Shown: piece after piece, positions 1 through 7,011 of the stretch
Numbering within the stretch: position 1 is the first letter of the stretch
Layout of the letters: every line of letters begins with the position of its first letter
Origin: Lachnospiraceae bacterium
Lineage (GTDB): Bacteria; Bacillota; Clostridia; Lachnospirales; Lachnospiraceae
Assembly: GCA_015258065.1 (NCBI GenBank)
Contig: JABZIZ010000008.1
Coordinates: forward strand, 1-8,675
Direction of reading: 5' to 3'
Length of the DNA: 8,675 bases
Notes under the pieces: generated by a model
Database searches by the model: none
Seen by the model: only the letters and a program-made list of their open reading frames with translations
What the model was told of the DNA's origin: nothing
Position numbers and translations under genes: made by a program

Positions 1-43
1 GTGGTGTGAGAGGACGGGGGTTAATCACCCCCTCCTACTCGAT
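1..43 (+). mobile_element. 3' end of a group II intron (domain VI), 5' part outside the window
   Basis: Bases 8-40 fold into a long hairpin. GAG (8-10), AGGA (11-14) and GGGGGT (16-21) pair with ACCCCC (27-32), TCCT (33-36) and CTC (38-40), around a five-base TAATC loop. C15 and A37 are unpaired. A bulged A on the 3' arm followed by CTCGAT is what group II intron domain VI looks like: A37 would be the lariat branch point, seven bases from an intron end at AT (42-43), which fits the conserved AY 3' terminus. From memory, the flanking text GTGGTGTGAGAGG and CCTCCTACTCGATT is also typical of bacterial group II introns just after domain V. The catalytic domains and the reverse transcriptase/maturase gene would lie upstream, so an active intron cannot be told from a fragment. 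It has the same orientation as the operon. No T-tract follows, so an ordinary terminator is a poor alternative. Confidence 0.78.
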
Positions 44-132
44 TACAGGGGACAGTTACACCCGATCCGAATCCGAAGAGATGCCTGTATATTGCACACC
101 CACATCCGAACGATGGGAGAATGGAAGAACAG

Positions 133-1647
133 ATGAAAAAGTGTACGCCATACATGGCAGTCGCCGTGGTGCTGAATTTGATATTGTTCCTTCTGTTATT
201 GCCGATGTTGTACTGCTCCTTGGCGGATTATGCGACAGGCGATGACTTGACCAACGGCTATGTGGCCTATCACGTGCTGCTGGATGGCGGCGGTGTGGGG
301 GATATGTTGCGTGCGGTCGGCGGATATATCGGGGAAATGTATCAAACCTGGCAGGGAACCTGGTCTTCGCTGGTCCTGTTCTGTTTTGCACCGATGATCT
401 GGGGCGCGGAAGTATATCATATCGTTCCGTGGATCGGCATTTTTACCGTTCTGGCAGGCACCTGGCTCCTGCTGCGGGAATTCCTGGTGAAACGGGCAGG
501 GCTTTCGAAGCCGCTGTTCTGGTCGCTCTTTGCCCTCGCCGGCATTTTTGAGACCCAGTATGCACCGGCACCACGGGCGGGATTTTTCTGGTATACCTGT
601 GTGGCGCACTATAACATCCCTTTTTTCGTGATGGCATGGACACTTACGGCCGCCCTGAAATTTGCTTTGGATGTGGAGAAAGAGCGTGTAAGCAGTGTGC
701 GTAGAAGTGCCTTCCGTCTGTTTTGGATCACGATCGGTTATACTTATCTGGGCGGAACGACTTATCCGGCGATTCTCTTGTCGCTCTTCTGCACGGCCCT
801 GTTGATTCTGTATGTATTACGGGACGGCAAACCGATGGAACGGGCATCCCTTCGCAAAAAGAGAGGACTGCTTCTCCTCCTGCCGCTGCTATTGGAAACC
901 GTAGGACTGCTCATCAGTATGGCGGCGCCGGGGAACCGTGTGCGCGGTGGAGCGGGATTTCAATTCTCTCCGAAGAACATCTTTGTGGCAGTGTTGCAAA
1001 CGATCTGGCAGGTGCTCACGGACAGCGCACAGAATTTTCTGCGGGTCAGACCGCTTATTCTTTTGATACCGTTTGTGGTCGTGCTGACGCTCTGTGCCAT
1101 GAAAAAGAGGGAAAAGAAGGTTTTCCGGCACCCTCTGCTGATGGTATTACTTGCCTATCTGATGAATGTGGCGGTATACCTTCCGGCGGTATTTGCAGGA
1201 ACCTCGGTGTCCGGCGGTTATCCGGATATGGAATATTTTGTGTTCCTGATCACCTTGATTCTGACAACGGTTTATTTGACGGGATACTGCGTGGAACGAA
1301 GGTGGGACGGTGAAGTTTGTGCAGAAGGGAAGAAAAAGACGGGAGCCGTATTTGCGGTACTGCTAATCCTCTTCCTTACGGCATTTTACAGGCATCTGAT
1401 CGGAAATTCGATGGACTATCTCTGTATCAACTATATCCGCAGTGGGGAAATGGCAGATTTTAGAGTACAAATGCAGGAGCGGCTTGCCATTCTGGAAGAC
1501 CCGCAGATTCAGGACGCAGTACTTGAACCGATGAATGACGACCAGGGACCGATCATGGTTTTTCCGCCATCCGCAGATCCGGAACATATCTGGAACCGCC
1601 TGATGGCAAGATATTATCGAAAGCATTCGGTCGTGGTGAAGGAGTAG
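133..1647 (+). CDS. DUF6056-like multi-pass membrane protein, probable surface-glycan role
   Basis: An integral membrane protein of 504 residues from ATG 133. It has an N-terminal membrane segment (about residues 7-30), then an outside loop with an acidic GDDL motif (about 36-39) and a tryptophan-containing YQTWQGTW motif (about 70-77). Many further hydrophobic segments run to about residue 420, followed by a soluble C-terminal tail of about 80 residues. The tail contains DPEHIWNRLMARYY close to the end. The GDD-plus-aromatic loop and the tail resemble the DUF6056 family, found in polysaccharide clusters of Gram-positive bacteria. Its biochemical role is unknown to me. The layout recalls GT-C glycosyltransferases, whose catalytic acid sits in the first outside loop, but that is inference. 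Start choice: ATG 121 (four residues longer) has GGGAG only one base upstream, too close. ATG 133 has GGAAG (123-127) at five bases. The gene follows the intron remnant by 89 bases and ends three bases before the next gene. Confidence 0.82.
   Translation: MKKCTPYMAVAVVLNLILFLLLLPMLYCSLADYATGDDLTNGYVAYHVLLDGGGVGDMLRAVGGYIGEMYQTWQGTWSSLVLFCFAPMIWGAEVYHIVPWIGIFTVLAGTWLLLREFLVKRAGLSKPLFWSLFALAGIFETQYAPAPRAGFFWYTCVAHYNIPFFVMAWTLTAALKFALDVEKERVSSVRRSAFRLFWITIGYTYLGGTTYPAILLSLFCTALLILYVLRDGKPMERASLRKKRGLLLLLPLLLETVGLLISMAAPGNRVRGGAGFQFSPKNIFVAVLQTIWQVLTDSAQNFLRVRPLILLIPFVVVLTLCAMKKREKKVFRHPLLMVLLAYLMNVAVYLPAVFAGTSVSGGYPDMEYFVFLITLILTTVYLTGYCVERRWDGEVCAEGKKKTGAVFAVLLILFLTAFYRHLIGNSMDYLCINYIRSGEMADFRVQMQERLAILEDPQIQDAVLEPMNDDQGPIMVFPPSADPEHIWNRLMARYYRKHSVVVKE
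1639..1644 (+). promoter_or_regulatory. Ribosome binding site AAGGAG that selects a TTG start
   Basis: AAGGAG lies six bases upstream of TTG 1651 and overlaps the last codons of the preceding gene. It is the strongest argument that translation of the polymerase-like gene begins at TTG 1651. The first in-frame ATG (1747) has no comparable site in front of it. Confidence 0.7.
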
Positions 1648-1650
1648 GTT

Positions 1651-2970
1651 TTGGGAAAAGTGGAGCAGGAAAAGGCAACTGGCATTCATCACAGAGCGAA
1701 GCAGGAAAAGGCGACCGGCATTGATCACAGAGCGAAGTGCGCAAAGATGAGTCGCATCTATCACAGGGCGCTGATTCCGGCGGTGTTTTTGCTGGCACTT
1801 CTCTATATCGGGGTCAGCAGAATCACGGAGACACAACTTTTTTGGGGGATCTTCCTCTTGTCTTTGCCTGCCATCTATGGTTTTATCAGGAAGAATCTGT
1901 TTTGGCGGTTGCTGCACTCGTCACACAGAGGCCTTTTTCTCTGCCTTTTGCTTGTGATTGCGGTTTCTCACCTCTCCTCGCTGGCGGCAGTGTTCCGCGG
2001 AGAAATCGCGCCGGTGTCGATGATGAAACTGCTTTATTATGATATAGTAATGACGGATGCGCTGTATCTGGCGCTGGAAGCGCAAGAAGATGCTCTGGTA
2101 GGGATGAAACTGCTGTGGGGCATCCTCCTTGCGAGCGCCGTGTACGGGTTTCTTCAGTATTTGGCGGGATCCTTTCAGGCAAGGATGACAGGGGGAGAGC
2201 TACCGCGGACGGACAACCTGTATGCCAACGCGATTCCTGCCGGAGTGGTCTACCTCATCGGTTTCTGGCTCTCTTTAGGTGTGGAAAAAAAATGGCTGCG
2301 AACCCTATCGCAGTTGCTCTTTGCGCTGGTTCTGATTACAACGCTGTCCAGGAGTTCCTGGCTGGGACTGCTTTTGACAGGGGTGCTCCAACTTTTTCTG
2401 GAAATCAGGGACAGAAGACGGGCGGGGGAAAGGATTCTGCCGGGGAGAAAAACGATGCTTCTGACGGCAGCGGCTGCTGTCTCCATGACTGTGATCCTAT
2501 ACCGGCTGGGATTATTCCAGCCGATTTTGAGTCGGTTCCATTTCCGGTCACAGAATACCATTGCCTATGAGAGACGAGTCACCTATGCGCAGCATGCCAT
2601 TCACCATCTGTTGGGAGGGGTTCCGTTTTGGCAGCTCCTGTTCGGAAGAGGGGTTCTGACCTCCAGAGCGTATGTGGTCACGCTTCCGACCTATGAGCCC
2701 GGTTATGAATTTTTTGAGAACAGTTACATCACGACGTTCTATGAATTCGGAGCAGTCACCCTGCTGCTCGTGGCAGGTATGATTGTGTACTTTCTCGTAC
2801 AGTGCCTGCAGAGAGGGAAGGACAGATACCTGCTCTATGCGGTGCTTGGCGCATCGGTTGCGTTCTACTTTTATGACACAAGAATTTTTACGGAGGTCAC
2901 CTTCCCGCTGCTGTTTTGCGGCTGTCTGGATCTGTCCTCGCGGCACAGGAAGGGGAAATCAAAGGAATAA
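1651..2970 (+). CDS. O-antigen ligase/polymerase-like (Wzy_C-type) membrane protein
   Basis: A 439-residue polytopic membrane protein of the O-antigen ligase/polymerase superfamily. Such proteins join lipid-linked oligosaccharides on the outer face of the membrane, either polymerising repeat units or attaching them to an acceptor. Supporting features are about ten hydrophobic segments from residue 43 onward, TLSRSSWLGL at 231-240 (the typical arginine-containing motif at the start of the Wzy_C region), a large loop at about 292-362 with several arginines, and ENSYITTFYEFG at 356-367, a common pattern in this family. The N-terminal tail is odd: about 40 mostly charged residues made of three 12-residue repeats before the first membrane segment. 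The TTG start is chosen because of AAGGAG six bases upstream; ATG 1747 would remove two repeats and part of the third. The gene follows its neighbour by three bases and its stop shares one base with the next ATG. Whether it is a polymerase or a ligase cannot be told from sequence alone. Confidence 0.85.
   Translation: MGKVEQEKATGIHHRAKQEKATGIDHRAKCAKMSRIYHRALIPAVFLLALLYIGVSRITETQLFWGIFLLSLPAIYGFIRKNLFWRLLHSSHRGLFLCLLLVIAVSHLSSLAAVFRGEIAPVSMMKLLYYDIVMTDALYLALEAQEDALVGMKLLWGILLASAVYGFLQYLAGSFQARMTGGELPRTDNLYANAIPAGVVYLIGFWLSLGVEKKWLRTLSQLLFALVLITTLSRSSWLGLLLTGVLQLFLEIRDRRRAGERILPGRKTMLLTAAAAVSMTVILYRLGLFQPILSRFHFRSQNTIAYERRVTYAQHAIHHLLGGVPFWQLLFGRGVLTSRAYVVTLPTYEPGYEFFENSYITTFYEFGAVTLLLVAGMIVYFLVQCLQRGKDRYLLYAVLGASVAFYFYDTRIFTEVTFPLLFCGCLDLSSRHRKGKSKE
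1666..1773 (+). repeat. Three tandem 36-base units encoding a 12-residue repeat
   Basis: Three consecutive 36-base units (1666-1701, 1702-1737, 1738-1773) lie in frame at the start of the ligase/polymerase-like gene. They encode QEKATGIHHRAK, QEKATGIDHRAK and CAKMSRIYHRAL. Units 1 and 2 match at 33 of 36 bases; unit 3 matches unit 2 at 22 of 36. The unit length is a multiple of three, so a gain or loss of units would keep the frame and only change the length of the cytoplasmic tail. Unit 3 runs into the first membrane segment and is probably the ancestral copy, with units 1 and 2 a more recent duplication. Confidence 0.9.
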
Positions 2971-4211
2971 TGGGTTTGCAGGACAAGAGGCGTTTTGCTT
3001 TTTTTCATAAAAAGAGCCATGTATTTTTTGCAGTGTCCATTCTGAGCACGGTGTTGTTTTTTGTGGTCTGCAGTTTGCTAAAGACGGGAAGCGTCGGGAT
3101 CCTGGATTACCTTGTACTGGGGAACAAGGACGAGTGGGAGTTTGCGGATTTTTACCGGCATATCGGCTACGGGTCGGATTTGTCCAGGGTGTATGAGACT
3201 TCACCGGACGCCTGCTTCCCTCCTTTATCCTATCTGTTTTTTCATTTCCTGTATCTGCTGAATCCCGTACAGGCGGAAGCAGTGGACTGGCGTGCCTTTC
3301 GGGATGCGCCTTATGGAAGACTCAGCTATCTTTTCTGTATGATGCTTCTGGTGCTGCTCTTTTCGTATGCGGCGCACCGGGTAGCCGGTATGACGGAAAA
3401 AACAGGGCTGTTATTAAGCATCCTCCTTCTTTCGTCCGCTCCTTTTTTTACCGCAATCGAGAGAGGCAATCCGGTTTTTCTGACCATGATCCTGCTTCTG
3501 TACGCCTTGTGGTGGAAGGAGAGTGATAACCGTTATCTGAGGGAAGCGGCTCTGGTGCTCATTGCAATCGCTGCCGGATTCAAAATCCTGCCTGCCCTGT
3601 ACGGACTCCTGTATGTGAGAGAAAAGAGGTGGAAGGAGGCGGGACGGCTTCTGCTGTACGGCATCCTGTTGTTCTTCGTACCGTTTCTCCTGACCGGCGG
3701 AAGGGAAGGCTTTTTTTCCTACATCCGGCTTCTTCTGGATTCGCATTACCAGGCGGACTTCATGCGCGAGTGGAGTTCGGTAAGGGGCTTTGTCTACCGG
3801 ATGCTGTCGCAGCGCTTGCCGCTTGGAGAGGGACAGATTGATCGTTGCGGGATGGTGGCGGAAAACCTCTTCCTCCTGTGCAGTATTGCCGGCCTGTTCG
3901 TCAGCAAAAAGAAATGGATGCAGGTGTTGTGGATGACCATGCCCGTGGTTTATTATATGCCGACTTCGCAGGTGTATAATGCCGTCTATCTGTGCCTGCC
4001 GTTGCTCTTCTTTTTGGGTCAGAAAGAGAGGGAGAGGGGAGAGGAGGTCTATTTGATTTTATTCGGACTCCTTTTTGCCCTTCCCGCATGGGGGAGTGCT
4101 GGCAACCTGATCCACTGGATCAGCGGGCTGGGCTACCTTCTGTTTCTGTATGCCGTTTCCGGGGAGGCCGTGCGGTGGATCAAAGAACGCAGGAGGCAGG
4201 ATGAACGGTGA
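2970..4211 (+). CDS. GT87-like GT-C membrane glycosyltransferase
   Basis: A 413-residue polytopic membrane protein resembling glycosyltransferase family 87 (DUF2029), whose known members move mannose from polyprenol-phosphate-mannose onto acceptors outside the membrane. After one membrane segment (about 17-37) comes an outside loop with ADFYRHI, where Asp60 is the candidate catalytic acid of a GT-C enzyme. Then come VYETSPDACFPPLSYLFF (74-91, a D..VY...PPL-type motif), ERGNP at 164-168, and AAGFKILPALY (201-211) with Lys205, all matching the family's usual order. The C-terminus is basic (KERRRQDER). The start is ATG 2970, which shares its A with the TAA stop of the preceding gene. AAAGGA (2961-2966) is close, three bases away, and AGGAAGGGG lies further up. 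An in-frame ATG at 2916 would sit inside the previous gene and is unlikely. The sugar moved need not be mannose. It overlaps the next gene by 11 bases. Confidence 0.78.
   Translation: MGLQDKRRFAFFHKKSHVFFAVSILSTVLFFVVCSLLKTGSVGILDYLVLGNKDEWEFADFYRHIGYGSDLSRVYETSPDACFPPLSYLFFHFLYLLNPVQAEAVDWRAFRDAPYGRLSYLFCMMLLVLLFSYAAHRVAGMTEKTGLLLSILLLSSAPFFTAIERGNPVFLTMILLLYALWWKESDNRYLREAALVLIAIAAGFKILPALYGLLYVREKRWKEAGRLLLYGILLFFVPFLLTGGREGFFSYIRLLLDSHYQADFMREWSSVRGFVYRMLSQRLPLGEGQIDRCGMVAENLFLLCSIAGLFVSKKKWMQVLWMTMPVVYYMPTSQVYNAVYLCLPLLFFLGQKERERGEEVYLILFGLLFALPAWGSAGNLIHWISGLGYLLFLYAVSGEAVRWIKERRRQDER
4191..4196 (+). promoter_or_regulatory. Ribosome binding site AGGAGG for the second polymerase gene
   Basis: A perfect AGGAGG lies four bases before ATG 4201, inside the last codons of the GT87-like gene. 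It fixes the start at 4201, not the in-frame ATG 4150, which has no such site. Confidence 0.75.
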
Positions 4212-5403
4212 GCTGATCAAAAACAAAATACCGCAGATCCGCAGTGCGCTCTTCCTGACGGGACTGTTTCTGGAGGTGCTTTTTGTACTCATCGACAAGA
4301 GCAGGCTGAGCAACCCCTATACCGGCGTCTGTTTTCGGGCGACCTTTTTGCTGTTTCTAACGGCGATGCTTCTGGAGGAGCATTCCAAAAAAGAATGGAT
4401 TCTGATGGTGGCGGTGCTTCTGTTCACCTTTTTCTGTTACCGGTGGACGGGGAAAAATGACCTGCTGCGGGCTGCCGTCTTTGTTTTTGTAAGCAAAACG
4501 GTTCCGCTTCGAAAGAGCCTCCTGCTGCTGTTTAGGGAGACGCTTGCCGGCTGTCTGCTGATTGTATTTTTGTCGCTGACGGGGCTTTTCGGGGAGAGAA
4601 GCGTAACGACGGTGTTCCGAACGGGGGGAGAGATGCAGACCAGGTATTCGCTGGGGTTCGGTCATCCCAACGCGCTGCACTGCATGTTTTACATGCTGCT
4701 TCTGATGGGGATGTATCTCTACGACAACAGGATGAAGCTGTATCATTACCTGCTTCTGCTGGTCGTAAATGGCGGAGTCTATGCACTCACGAACAGTCGC
4801 ACTTCCTTTTTGCTGGGGATCCTTTCCGTCCTTTTCGCAATGCTTTTGCATTACCGCGTGAGGGCGTGGATGTACGCAGCAGGGGCGGTTCTGGTGCTGA
4901 TTGATGTCGCCTTCTCGGTTGAATGTGCCTATATGAGCTTTTTGTGGAGAGGCTTGCCCGGGAGTCCCTTTTTTATCCGGGCGGATCAGGTGTTAAACGG
5001 GCGGATTGCCAACCTGTATTACGGAACGGAGGCACACGCCGGTTACATTGAGAGCTGGTCGCTGTTTTCTTCGCCGAGGGCAAATGAATACTTTGATATG
5101 GGATGGGTGCGCTTTTTTTACTGGTACGGAATCATTCCGGGAATTCTGGCTATCCTTCTGATTCTCTATCTGCTCTATCGTTGTCAGCAGGAGAGAGATT
5201 TTCAGGCGTTGATGCTCGTGGTTTCCTGTTGCACCTATACGGTGATCGAGGCGCATCTGGTATCCGTGTATATCGGGAGGAATTTTTGCCTGTTGTTCAT
5301 CGGCGCTTACTGTTTAGGGGCGCGGGGGCAGGCGAAGGGGAAAGAGAAGGCGATCCCGGGCGCAGGGACGGGCACGGAGGAGAGAATAGGTGCTCCCAAG
5401 TGA
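4201..5403 (+). CDS. Wzy-type polysaccharide polymerase
   Basis: A 400-residue multi-pass membrane protein that looks like a Gram-positive capsule/exopolysaccharide repeat-unit polymerase, acting on undecaprenyl-linked oligosaccharides at the outer face of the membrane. Typical features are RYSLGFGHPN at 148-157 (the R.S.GF.HPN motif common in these polymerases), TNSRTSFLLG at 197-206, LNGRIANL at 265-272 in the large outside loop, and DMGWVRFFYWYG at 299-310 before the last membrane segments. It is hydrophobic from about residue 14 to 373 and ends in a charged, Gly/Ala/Lys-rich cytoplasmic tail of some 27 residues. It shares little with the ligase/polymerase-like protein at 1651-2970 beyond general layout, so the two are not a recent duplication. 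AGGAGG four bases upstream sets the start. It overlaps the previous gene by 11 bases and is followed by a 74-base gap, the longest in the operon. Confidence 0.83.
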   Translation: MNGELIKNKIPQIRSALFLTGLFLEVLFVLIDKSRLSNPYTGVCFRATFLLFLTAMLLEEHSKKEWILMVAVLLFTFFCYRWTGKNDLLRAAVFVFVSKTVPLRKSLLLLFRETLAGCLLIVFLSLTGLFGERSVTTVFRTGGEMQTRYSLGFGHPNALHCMFYMLLLMGMYLYDNRMKLYHYLLLLVVNGGVYALTNSRTSFLLGILSVLFAMLLHYRVRAWMYAAGAVLVLIDVAFSVECAYMSFLWRGLPGSPFFIRADQVLNGRIANLYYGTEAHAGYIESWSLFSSPRANEYFDMGWVRFFYWYGIIPGILAILLILYLLYRCQQERDFQALMLVVSCCTYTVIEAHLVSVYIGRNFCLLFIGAYCLGARGQAKGKEKAIPGAGTGTEERIGAPK

Positions 5404-5477
5404 TTAGGGAAAACACCCATCGATCGGATCAGACAAAGGGAAGAATAGACAGAAAGGATGGAAGAGACGTGCATCAC

Positions 5478-5918
5478 ATGAATCTTGTCAAAATGCTGGA
5501 ATTTCCCCAGCGCGGAGATGAAAGAGGGCATCTTGTCATCGTGGAAGGGGAGAAGGAGATTCCCTTTGCGATCAAGAGAGCTTTTTATATCTACGGATCG
5601 GATGCAGGCGTGGTTCGCGGGCAACATGCGAATCGGGAATCACAGTTCGTATTGATTAATGTAGCAGGGACCAGTAAGGTGAAAGTGAAGGACGGTGAGG
5701 GAAATGAGGCCATTTACTGTCTGAACCGTCCGCATACCGGCGTCTACCTACCCACGATGGTCTGGAAGGAGATGTATGATTTCAGCCCGGATTCGGTGCT
5801 GTTAGTCCTGGCAAGCACCCATTATGAGCCGGATGAATATATCAGAGATTATGAAACCTTTGTAGAAGAAATCCGGATGGCGGATATAGAGGGGGAAAAT
5901 GAAAGTTTTAGCCAATGA
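5478..5918 (+). CDS. FdtA/QdtA-type dTDP-4-keto-6-deoxyhexose 3,4-ketoisomerase (WxcM-like cupin)
   Basis: A 146-residue single-domain cupin, the usual length of the FdtA/QdtA family. These enzymes move the keto group of dTDP-4-keto-6-deoxyglucose from C4 to C3, the step before 3-amination, in the cytoplasm. Visible family marks are DERGHLVIVEG (14-24), IPFAIKRAFYIYG (28-40), RGQHANRESQF (47-57), a WKEMYDFS block and LLVLASTHYEPDEYIRDYE toward the end. The catalytic segment in characterised members reads H-A-H; here it is His50-Ala-Asn52, so the second histidine is missing. This may mark a subfamily. ATG 5478 matches the usual family start. GTG 5469 is possible, with AAAGGA at 5453-5458. The stop overlaps the aminotransferase gene by 20 bases, which supports a shared pathway. 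The sequence does not settle whether the product has the galacto (Fuc3N) or gluco (Qui3N) configuration. Confidence 0.85.
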   Translation: MNLVKMLEFPQRGDERGHLVIVEGEKEIPFAIKRAFYIYGSDAGVVRGQHANRESQFVLINVAGTSKVKVKDGEGNEAIYCLNRPHTGVYLPTMVWKEMYDFSPDSVLLVLASTHYEPDEYIRDYETFVEEIRMADIEGENESFSQ

Positions 5919-7011
5919 TTTAAAACGGCAGTACGAGTTGCATGCCGCAGCATACGAGGAAAAGGCGCTGGCGGTGCTCCGTTCCGGCTGGTATATTCTC
6001 GGACAGGAGGTCGAAGCCTTCGAAAGGGAATGGGCAAACTACATCGGCACAGGATACTGCGTCGGTCTGGCTTCGGGGTTGGATGCCTTATGGATTTCCT
6101 TTCGCCTGCTGGGAATCGGAGGAGGGGACGAGGTGATTGTCTGCTCCAATGCCTATATTGCCTGTGTGATGGGCATTACCATGAACGGAGCGAAGCCGGT
6201 TTTTGTAGAGCCGGATGAGTATGATAATATCGATGCAGACAAGATAGAGGCAGCAATTACGCCGTCGACCAAGGCGGTTCTGGCGGTGCATCTCTTTGGA
6301 CAATCCTGTGATATGGATCAAATCATGTCCATTGCGCATAGCCACCATCTGCGAGTCATTGAAGACTGTGCGCAAAGCCATGGGAATCACTGGAGGGGAA
6401 GGAAAGTCGGCTCCATAGGAGACATCGGCTGTTTCAGCTTTTATCCCACCAAGGGCTGCGGGGCATTCGGGGATGGCGGCTGTATTACGACCAATGATAA
6501 AAAGCTGGCAGAAGATTTCAAAATGTTCCGGAATTATGGCAGCCGTGTCCACTATCATAACGAGGTGGTGGGCGCCAATAGTCGGCTGGATGAGATTCAG
6601 GCGGGGCTGCTTCGCGTCAAACTCCAATATCTGGATGACCTGAACGCAGAACGCCGCAGGCTGGCAGCGCGGTATCTGGACGAACTCAAAAATCCGTACC
6701 TGATCTTGCCCAGGGTGCGGGAAGGGGCGGATTCTTCCTGGCACCAGTTTGTCGTTCATGTACCGGCGCACCGGGAGGAACTGATGAACTATCTGAAGAA
6801 TCATCAGATTGGAACCATGATTCATTATCCGATCCCCCCGCATCTCTCGGAGGCTTACCAGTATCTCGGTTTTCACCGGGGGGCCTTTCCGATTGCGGAA
6901 AAGAATGCGGAGGAGGTGTTGAGCCTGCCCATGTATAACGGGATGACGGAGGAAGAACAGGCCTTCGTCCTTGCAACCATCAATCAGTTTCAGCCGGGAA
7001 AAAGCGAATGA
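5899..7011 (+). CDS. DegT/DnrJ/EryC1/StrS sugar aminotransferase, FdtB/QdtB type
   Basis: A 370-residue, full-length PLP-dependent aminotransferase of the DegT/DnrJ/EryC1/StrS family, expected to place an amino group at C3 of the dTDP-3-keto-6-deoxyhexose made by the preceding ketoisomerase, with an amino acid (usually glutamate) as donor. Family order is intact: SGWYILGQEVEAFE (29-42), ASGLDALW (58-65), GDEVIV (76-81), VHLFGQ (130-135), VIEDCAQSHG (153-162) with Asp156 for the PLP ring nitrogen, and FSFYPTK (179-185) with Lys185 as the Schiff-base lysine. Next come FGDGG (190-194), RNYGS (211-215) and NSRLDEIQAG (227-236). Where many relatives read TKNLGALGDGG, this one reads TKGCGAFGDGG. 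AGGGGG (5890-5895) lies just ahead of the ATG. The first 20 bases overlap the ketoisomerase gene and the stop overlaps the next start as ATGA. The direct link to a 3,4-ketoisomerase favours 3-amination over 4-amination. Confidence 0.9.
   Translation: MKVLANDLKRQYELHAAAYEEKALAVLRSGWYILGQEVEAFEREWANYIGTGYCVGLASGLDALWISFRLLGIGGGDEVIVCSNAYIACVMGITMNGAKPVFVEPDEYDNIDADKIEAAITPSTKAVLAVHLFGQSCDMDQIMSIAHSHHLRVIEDCAQSHGNHWRGRKVGSIGDIGCFSFYPTKGCGAFGDGGCITTNDKKLAEDFKMFRNYGSRVHYHNEVVGANSRLDEIQAGLLRVKLQYLDDLNAERRRLAARYLDELKNPYLILPRVREGADSSWHQFVVHVPAHREELMNYLKNHQIGTMIHYPIPPHLSEAYQYLGFHRGAFPIAEKNAEEVLSLPMYNGMTEEEQAFVLATINQFQPGKSE

Noticed and set aside
8..40. The strong GC-rich hairpin as a rho-independent terminator
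   Set aside because: No T-tract follows on either strand, and the bulged A with the CTCGAT end is better explained by group II intron domain VI.
6..245. A 79-codon + strand frame running from the intron tail into the first gene
   Set aside because: It begins inside the group II intron hairpin and overlaps the DUF6056-like gene in another frame, with no recognisable domain.
1363..1917. A 184-codon - strand frame, and another at 1553-1798, with Cys/Pro-rich repeated segments
   Set aside because: The repeats are simply the antisense reading of the 36-base tandem repeat in the polymerase-like gene; there is no binding site or homology to support a gene.
2285..2292. Eight-base A run in the ligase/polymerase-like gene as a slippage switch
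   Set aside because: It encodes a normal Glu-Lys-Lys and A runs of this size are common in such genes; nothing else points to phase variation there.
5103..5477. A long N-terminal extension of the ketoisomerase frame
   Set aside because: The extension lies mostly inside the polymerase gene in another frame and does not look like protein; the family's usual start matches ATG 5478.
5458..5481. A seven-codon reading frame ending as ATGA at the ketoisomerase start, possibly a leader peptide
   Set aside because: It has no well-placed binding site and no regulatory codon pattern; the overlap is easily due to chance.
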